NCBI GenBank assembly: GCA_022616085.1
Contig: JAKEFN010000036.1
Location: 1 to 9,937, forward strand
Length of the DNA: 9,937 nucleotides
From: a bacterium
Lineage (GTDB): Bacteria > Patescibacteriota > Minisyncoccia > Phycocordibacterales > JAKEFN01
Direction: 5' to 3'
The notes beneath the pieces were generated by a model, which saw only the letters and a program-made list of their open reading frames with translations, did not search any database and was not told where the DNA came from. A program made the position numbers and the translations under genes. This document shows positions 5,551-9,937 of this stretch, one piece after another (the stretch's first letter is position 1; the number at the start of each line of letters is the position of its first letter).

Positions 5551-7821
5551 TCAACTTTCCCGCATTTCTTCTCCGCTCCATTCGAGTTGGTCCGGCGCTC
5601 CTCCTTCGAGCACTTCGCGTCGTTTTGATCCGTCACCGGGGCCGACGACGCCGCGCTCTTCAAGCATATCAATGATGCGCGCGGCGCGGGCGTAGCCGAT
5701 GCCAAGCTTTCTTTGAAGATATGACGTGGATGCCTTGCCCGAGTTCATGACAAGTTCCCGCGCTTCTTCATAGAGTTCGTCTTCTTCCGCATTCGCTTCC
5801 TCTTCTTCAATCATGGCTTCAAATGTTCTGTTGCCGCCCTCCGCTTCGGTAAGCGCGAGTTCAGGAGATACGAAATCGTCCTCATACGCATCTATGATAT
5901 GTCGGACCACCTTCTTCACTTCCTGCTCGGTTATATATGCGGACTGGAGCCGCAAAGGCTTTGACATGTCACTTGATAAATAAAGCATATCTCCCGCGCC
6001 GAGAAGCGCCTCCGCTCCGCTCATGTCGATAATCGTCCGCGAATCAATCTGGGACGCAACCTGCATGGCGATTCGCGCCGGCACATTCGCCTTAATAAGG
6101 CCGGTGATGACGTTGACCGAGGGCCTTTGGGTCGAAAGAACGAGATGTATCCCCACCGCGCGGCTCATTTGCGCGAGGCGGACGATCGCCGCTTCGAGTT
6201 CGCGCGGATATGTCGCCATGATGTCGGCAAGCTCATCTATGATAATCACGATATACGGCATGAATTCAGGGAGAGACGCCGCGGCATCGGCATCCTCGCC
6301 CGCATTCTCATACGAGGGCGCTACGATATTCTCATGATACGAAGAAATATCGCGCACCGACTCGGTCTGAAGAATGTCATATCGCCGCTCCATCTCTCGT
6401 GCCGCCCATTTGAGCGTGAGGATGGCTTTTTTTGGATCGGTAATAACCGGCGTCAAAAGGTGCGGAATTTTATTGTAAAGCGACAATTCTACCCTTTTCG
6501 GATCGATCATAATGAAGCGGAGTATATCGGGAGGATTGCGATAAAGGAGAGAGGTGATTATTGCATGAATAACCACCGATTTTCCCGATCCCGTCGCGCC
6601 TGCGATAAGCGCGTGCGGAAGCTTCGCCAAATTTGAAAAATGCGCGTTTCCGGTGATAGTCTTTCCGACCGAGAAAAGAAGCGGCATATTCGAGTCCGTC
6701 CATTCTTTTGCCGCAAGCATGGAAGCAAGCCCCACGGTTGATTTTTTGGTATTCGGTATTTCTATGCCCACAAGGGATTTGCCTGGGATCGGCGCTTCTA
6801 TGCGAATAGGATGCGCCGCGAGCGCAAGAGAGAGGTCATTCTTGAGCGCGACGATACGGGAAAGCTTGACTCCCGCAGCCGGCTTCAGCGCATAACGCGT
6901 GACTGTCGGCCCGATAGAAATTTCATCCATCTCAACTTCGATGCCGAAGGTCTGGAGCGTCCGCTTGATACTGTTTGCAGAGGCTTTAACGTCCGCGACA
7001 CCGGGCTTCCCGCGATCTTTTTCAATCAGAGAAAGCGGGGGCGGCGTGAATTTTTGGCGCCGGAGAGGGATCGGCGGCGGAAACATCTCATCTTCCCGCT
7101 CCTCGCTTGCGGTTTTTATCGCAAGGGTCTCCTGGACAGGCTTCTTCCCTTCTTCTTCGGTTCCCCGATCCTCGGATATAGCCGGCACCGCTATCCCTTC
7201 AGGCTCCTCTTTCAGCGCCTCCATTTCATAGTCTTCTATGCCGGTGATTATAGGTTCCGCTTCTTTCTTTTTCAATCTAAGACGGGCAAGAACGGCATCG
7301 AGACTGAAGGTGAGTTCCGGCATTTTGAAATGCGAATCGAACATAACCATGATAGAGATGCCGAAAAGAGCGAGAAGGACAATGGAAGACGCGATCGTAT
7401 CGAAAAAACCGACAAGCATTTCCGCGGTAAAATTTCCTAGTGTTCCTCCGGCTCCGTCCACGAGGTCAAGAAGTCCAAGTCCCGAAAAAAGAAAAAGAGC
7501 GAAGCCGATCGCGAGCGCAAGCACTCCCGTGGCGCGAACCGCTTTGAGAAAAGCGAATCCGGCGAGAAGAAGCGCGAGCGGGAGCAAAAAATATCCCATC
7601 CCCAGAATGGATGCGAGGAAAGCATATATTTTCTCTCCCGCAACTCCGGCCTGGCCGAACGCGGCAAGGACAAGAAAAACAACCAGCACAAAAGAAACGA
7701 TCGCGAGAATACTGTGCTTTGTCTCACGCTTGAGCCCGATTTGCAGAGCTTTTTTTTCATTCTCGCGCGATTCATCCTTCCGCGCAGATTTTTTATTTCG
7801 TCCGAAGCTAAAAAACCCCAT
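5551..7821 (-). CDS. ftsK: DNA translocase FtsK
   Basis: FtsK pumps DNA at the division septum to clear and align chromosome termini. The product is 756 aa from ATG 7821. It has four N-terminal membrane segments (about 36-59, 68-92, 97-120, 143-161), an acidic, proline-containing linker (about 190-265), and the alpha/beta motor with Walker A GATGSGKS (408-415), the MIDPKRVEL block (438-446), Walker B IIIDELAD (526-533) and STQRPSVNVITG (563-574). After a Glu-rich stretch comes a C-terminal gamma winged helix (about 700-740, SYLQRKLGIGYARAARIIDMLEERGVV), which in the family reads KOPS sites and contacts XerD. An upstream in-frame ATG (7833) was rejected because it lies within the TATAAT box. 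The mRNA would have a leader of only about 4 nt. Confidence 0.95.
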   Translation of the reverse strand: MGFFSFGRNKKSARKDESRENEKKALQIGLKRETKHSILAIVSFVLVVFLVLAAFGQAGVAGEKIYAFLASILGMGYFLLPLALLLAGFAFLKAVRATGVLALAIGFALFLFSGLGLLDLVDGAGGTLGNFTAEMLVGFFDTIASSIVLLALFGISIMVMFDSHFKMPELTFSLDAVLARLRLKKKEAEPIITGIEDYEMEALKEEPEGIAVPAISEDRGTEEEGKKPVQETLAIKTASEEREDEMFPPPIPLRRQKFTPPPLSLIEKDRGKPGVADVKASANSIKRTLQTFGIEVEMDEISIGPTVTRYALKPAAGVKLSRIVALKNDLSLALAAHPIRIEAPIPGKSLVGIEIPNTKKSTVGLASMLAAKEWTDSNMPLLFSVGKTITGNAHFSNLAKLPHALIAGATGSGKSVVIHAIITSLLYRNPPDILRFIMIDPKRVELSLYNKIPHLLTPVITDPKKAILTLKWAAREMERRYDILQTESVRDISSYHENIVAPSYENAGEDADAAASLPEFMPYIVIIIDELADIMATYPRELEAAIVRLAQMSRAVGIHLVLSTQRPSVNVITGLIKANVPARIAMQVASQIDSRTIIDMSGAEALLGAGDMLYLSSDMSKPLRLQSAYITEQEVKKVVRHIIDAYEDDFVSPELALTEAEGGNRTFEAMIEEEEANAEEDELYEEARELVMNSGKASTSYLQRKLGIGYARAARIIDMLEERGVVGPGDGSKRREVLEGGAPDQLEWSGEEMRES

Positions 7822-7831
7822 ATGCTTACCC

Positions 7832-7860
7832 ATTATACTTTTTTATGGGAACAGACGCAA
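7832..7860 (-). promoter_or_regulatory. Promoter of ftsK
   Basis: On the minus strand, TTGCGT (7860-7855), a 17-bp spacer and a perfect TATAAT (7837-7832) are seen. The start near 7825 lies 4 nt before ATG 7821. The -35 begins at the last T of the preceding terminator's T-run, so ftsK is insulated from the HPPD-like gene upstream. Confidence 0.7.
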
Positions 7861-7881
7861 AAAAACCGCTTAGAAAGCGGT
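7859..7881 (-). terminator. Terminator of the HPPD-like gene
   Basis: On the minus strand ACCGCTT/AAGCGGT form a perfect 7-bp stem (7881-7875 / 7871-7865) with a 3-base loop, followed by a run of seven Ts (complement of 7865-7859). It begins 10 bp after the TGA at 7893-7891. Confidence 0.85.
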
Positions 7882-7890
7882 GGAAAATCA

Positions 7891-8555
7891 TCAACGGTAA
7901 TCTCTTCCAAAAATATCCGTTTTGAAAAACCATTCGGCTTCTATGGCGCGGCCGACATAATGCCAGAGACCAGCGACATTTTTGTCGCGGAACTGGTCGG
8001 CAAGCGAAGGAATGGTTTCCCCCTTCTTCACAACTTGCTTGAGCTCAAAAAAGATGCCCCCGGACATAACGGAAAGGTAAAACATTGGATTATGGTATTC
8101 CCCTTCCTGTCGATATCGGAAAGGAACACCACGTTTCCATCCGAATCTTCCGTGAGAAATCGAACGCCGCGCCTCCGCCACTCTTTTGCGAGACGAACAA
8201 CATCTTTTACCTGAAAAGCTATGTGCTGAACCGCAAAATCTCCGTTTCGCTTGCTCCAAAGAGATATCTGGGATGGAACAGCTTTTCCATCTGCGTCCTT
8301 CCCGTCAACCCCTTCCATAAGCGCAAACGGCACCCCGGACTCCATGACGACTGTTTTCATCGTATCGCCCGTTTCGGGGTTTCCTATTTTTTTTGGGTCG
8401 GGGTAATATCCTTCCGTAAATCCGAGTTTTTTAAACAAATCCCTGTACTGATCTAGGTTGAAGACGCTTACGGCAACGTGGTCAAATGTCGCCTCCGACA
8501 TCATCCTTTGGAGAATTATCGCCGGGTCTTCTGAAGAATAGCCAAAATTTAACAT
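7891..8555 (-). CDS. Single-domain HPPD-like VOC dioxygenase, apparently frameshifted
   Basis: It resembles the catalytic C-terminal half of 4-hydroxyphenylpyruvate dioxygenase (HPPD), an Fe(II) enzyme that converts 4-hydroxyphenylpyruvate plus O2 to homogentisate. The first two iron ligands are in frame: H26 (FDHVAVSV) and H111 (VQHIAFQV). NTIIQCFTFPL (153-163) matches the HPPD LLQIFTxP block. The uninterrupted frame then drifts into non-family sequence and stops at 8028. The third ligand block, GGIFFELKQ (Glu codon 8044-8046), is in the -1 frame, which continues to a TGA at 7891. Adding one base to the C5 run at 8057-8061 joins them into a 221-aa protein with E171. Classical HPPD is about 350 aa with two VOC halves, so this is a half-size form. 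The start is ATG 8555 with GGAGG about 9 nt upstream. Related VOC enzymes such as hydroxymandelate synthase cannot be excluded. Confidence 0.7.
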
Positions 8556-8582
8556 TTTTTCCTTCCTCCCATCTGTGCCTGT

Positions 8583-8611
8583 TTGACAGTATAGTGATAA
8601 CCCGTCATAAT
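8583..8611 (+). promoter_or_regulatory. Promoter of the homogentisate dioxygenase gene
   Basis: A perfect TTGACA (8583-8588), a 17-bp spacer and CATAAT (8606-8611) form a near-consensus promoter. The start near 8618 leaves a leader of about 22 nt with AGAGGA (8627-8632) 7 nt before ATG 8640. It shares almost all its bases with the divergent HPPD-like promoter. Confidence 0.75.
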
Positions 8612-8615
8612 GCAA
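8588..8615 (-). promoter_or_regulatory. Promoter of the HPPD-like gene, overlapping the HGD promoter
   Basis: On the minus strand, TTGCAT (8615-8610), a 16-bp spacer and TATACT (8593-8588) predict a start near 8581 and a leader of about 26 nt containing the GGAGG site. Its -35 overlaps the -10 of the HGD promoter and its -10 touches the HGD -35. Confidence 0.6.
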
Positions 8616-8639
8616 GCTGGAAAAAAAGAGGATACTTGA

Positions 8640-9800
8640 ATGAAAGTCAAAGAATATCCGCCGCGGCAAGTGGTTGCGCCCGGTTTTGAGAATCTTCCTT
8701 TTGACGGCGCATCGCGGCCAAAAGAAAACTTATATGCGCTAAAATACAGCTTCGGAACACAGGCGATTGTTGAAGGTTATCCTTCAGCGTTGGGTGCGAT
8801 TGAGAAGGACTATCCGGAAAGTTCGAAGCCGCGCGCATACAGGCTTGATAATGAAGTGAGTCGGGCACTATATTTGCCAAGACTCTCTATATCGCTTCTG
8901 CGTTCGCTTGACGGCGCTATTTCCATCATGGTCTGTGATCAGAAAAAAAACCAACAGGCAGGCATGTTGCAAAATGTTGACGGTGACGAAGTCTGGTACA
9001 TCCACAGAGGAAACGGCATTTTTATTTCAGGGCTCGGCGGTTTTCTTTTTGCCCCCGAATCGTACATTTATATACCAAAAGGCATGCTATATGCATTTTT
9101 ACCATTTGATGCAATTTTTCGCGTAGGAATGGAGAGCAAAAACAAACTCCTGAAACCTTCCTTTGACGGCTTCATCAAATCAGTGCCGTATGATGACGAA
9201 AAATGCATCGTGCCGAACCAATATGATAGGTATGATAGGTTTGATGAATACACGGAATTTTCATCAGGCTTTAAATCAAACATCGTTTTTGTAAAGCGGG
9301 CGAATAACTATTTCTGGATAGAATATAGGAACTCTGTCCTGGACTGTGCTGGCTGGAGCGGAAACATATATCCATTTTTGATTCAGGCGAAGCACTTAGA
9401 TTTTCCAACACTCTCGCGAAACCATACCGATCCGACACACTTCGCGACATTCGCTACCGAAGACGGATCGGCGATGATTTCAACCTTCCTTTCCCGCCAT
9501 ATCCACTCGCTTCCCTACCACCACTTCAACAATTGGGACGAAGCGCTCTTTTACGCGAAGGGCGATTACGCGGCGCGCGGCGGCATCGTTGGCGCCGGAG
9601 ACATGACGTTTCATCCGCAAGGATTTGCGCATGGTCCGCAACCGTCGGCGCACGAAGCATGGCCGGAACCGAAACTTGGCAAAGACCAGCCGTTCGTGGA
9701 CGAACTTGCGATCATGTTTGAATCGCGGAGTCCGCTTATCCCGACCAAAGAAACGGCAGGAATGGAAATCCTCGACTACTGGAAGTCGTGGAGCAGTTAA
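8640..9800 (+). CDS. hmgA: Homogentisate 1,2-dioxygenase, short form
   Basis: HGD is an Fe(II) cupin enzyme that opens the ring of homogentisate with O2 to give maleylacetoacetate, a step of tyrosine and phenylalanine degradation. The 386-aa product (human enzyme 445 aa) has the N-terminal cupin with QNVDGDEVWYIHRGNG (111-126). Its C-terminal catalytic cupin has PYHHFNNWDE, FHPQGFAHGPQ and IMFESRSPL. The iron ligands H295, E301 and H331 have the same spacing (6 and 30) as human H335, E341 and H371, and H325 matches the conserved His six before the last ligand. No signal peptide is present. The middle third (about 8940-9415) is clearly more AT-rich than the catalytic end. Short HGD relatives with other ring-cleavage substrates exist, so the exact substrate rests on the motifs and on the HPPD-like neighbour. 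Confidence 0.85.
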   Translation: MKVKEYPPRQVVAPGFENLPFDGASRPKENLYALKYSFGTQAIVEGYPSALGAIEKDYPESSKPRAYRLDNEVSRALYLPRLSISLLRSLDGAISIMVCDQKKNQQAGMLQNVDGDEVWYIHRGNGIFISGLGGFLFAPESYIYIPKGMLYAFLPFDAIFRVGMESKNKLLKPSFDGFIKSVPYDDEKCIVPNQYDRYDRFDEYTEFSSGFKSNIVFVKRANNYFWIEYRNSVLDCAGWSGNIYPFLIQAKHLDFPTLSRNHTDPTHFATFATEDGSAMISTFLSRHIHSLPYHHFNNWDEALFYAKGDYAARGGIVGAGDMTFHPQGFAHGPQPSAHEAWPEPKLGKDQPFVDELAIMFESRSPLIPTKETAGMEILDYWKSWSS

Positions 9801-9803
9801 AGC

Positions 9804-9835
9804 AAAAACCGCAGGTAATTTCCTGCGGCTTTTTT
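9804..9835 (+). terminator. Terminator of HGD, probably bidirectional
   Basis: A perfect 7-bp stem CCGCAGG (9809-9815) / CCTGCGG (9822-9828) with a 6-base loop is followed on the plus strand by CTTTTTT (9829-9835). On the minus strand it is followed by five Ts (complement of 9804-9808), so it can also stop transcription arriving from the right. Confidence 0.85.
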
Positions 9836-9839
9836 ACGC

Positions 9840-9937
9840 CTATTCTTCCTTATCGCTCAAATATGCTTGCGCTTCCCACATTCCGAGCGAATTTGACAAA
9901 AAATTGTTTCTTTGTATAATTTCGTTGGCTGTAATTA
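9840..9937 (-). CDS. Possible 3' end of a minus-strand gene entering from the right
   Basis: A minus-strand frame is open from the window edge to a TAG at 9842-9840, ending NFLSNSLGMWEAQAYLSDKEE. It is mixed and acidic like a real C-terminus, and the bidirectional terminator just beyond its stop would fit a convergent gene. About 32 open codons can occur by chance, and a consensus promoter lies on the opposite strand of the same segment. I do not recognise the family. Confidence 0.3.
   Translation of the reverse strand, partial: ITANEIIQRNNFLSNSLGMWEAQAYLSDKEE
9893..9920 (+). promoter_or_regulatory. Consensus promoter for a gene beyond the right edge
   Basis: A perfect TTGACA (9893-9898) and a perfect TATAAT (9915-9920) are separated by 16 bp. 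This is the strongest promoter in the window. Transcription would start near 9927, 10 bp before the window ends, so the gene it drives is not visible. Confidence 0.7.

Noticed and set aside
6023..7873. Long plus-strand open frames opposite ftsK
   Set aside because: They are antisense to clear FtsK motifs, are rich in Arg and Ser, match no family and have no ribosome-binding sites; they are compositional shadows.
8097..8110. Alternative frameshift position in the C4 run at 8100-8103 of the HPPD-like gene
   Set aside because: Shifting here would discard the in-frame IIQCFTFPL block, which matches HPPD LLQIFTxP. Shifting at the longer C5 run 8057-8061 keeps that block and joins it directly to GGIFFE.
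8556..8669. Upstream extension of the HPPD-like frame to 8669
   Set aside because: It crosses the promoters of both dioxygenase genes, and the internal ATG at 8555 has a strong GGAGG site.
1..9937. CRISPR array or defence system
   Set aside because: No regularly spaced direct repeats and no Cas, toxin-antitoxin or restriction-modification genes are visible.

Overview
The window looks like a chromosomal stretch from a Candidate Phyla Radiation (Patescibacteria, probably Parcubacteria-like) bacterium. The grounds are inference from content: a secreted protein joining a PG_binding_1 repeat to a CAP domain, a compact FtsK, a solitary rplU without rpmA beside it, several housekeeping genes with TATAAT-type -10 boxes sitting on or just before the start codon and no Shine-Dalgarno (apparently leaderless mRNAs), and GC-rich palindromic intergenic sequence. 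TGA is used as a stop by several genes, so this is not a code-25 lineage (Gracilibacteria/Absconditabacteria).

Layout from left to right. Positions 1-120 hold a short open frame ending at 48 and a nested inverted repeat, possibly the right end of an insertion sequence. A secreted PG-binding/CAP protein (177-1370, +) converges on an LpxH-like metallophosphatase (1409-2188, -) across a shared hairpin terminator. Divergent from the phosphatase are dnaB (2360-3787, +) and recR (3862-4467, +). recR abuts, stop codon to stop codon, the convergent rplU (4468-4785, -). Positions 4786-5049 are a structured, palindrome-rich intergenic region with a good plus-strand promoter. On the minus strand, ftsK (7821-5551) is followed by two small membrane-protein genes (5494-5192 and 5211-5050), ending in a terminator at 5022-5047.

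The most unusual part is the right end. A single-domain homologue of 4-hydroxyphenylpyruvate dioxygenase (HPPD; 8555-7891, -) and a short homogentisate 1,2-dioxygenase (HGD; 8640-9800, +) are divergent, with an 84-bp gap in which their two promoters lie on top of each other. In known biochemistry these enzymes are consecutive: HPPD makes homogentisate from 4-hydroxyphenylpyruvate, and HGD opens its ring to maleylacetoacetate. An O2-dependent tyrosine-catabolic pair is unexpected in a reduced CPR genome. The HPPD-like gene is split by an apparent one-base frameshift in a C5 run at 8057-8061, which puts the third iron ligand (Glu) out of frame; this could be a sequencing error, a pseudogene, or slippage. 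HGD keeps its three iron ligands with exactly the family spacing.

The window ends with a consensus promoter (9893-9920, +) and, on the other strand, a possible 3' end of a gene running in from the right. No CRISPR, tRNA or rRNA was seen.
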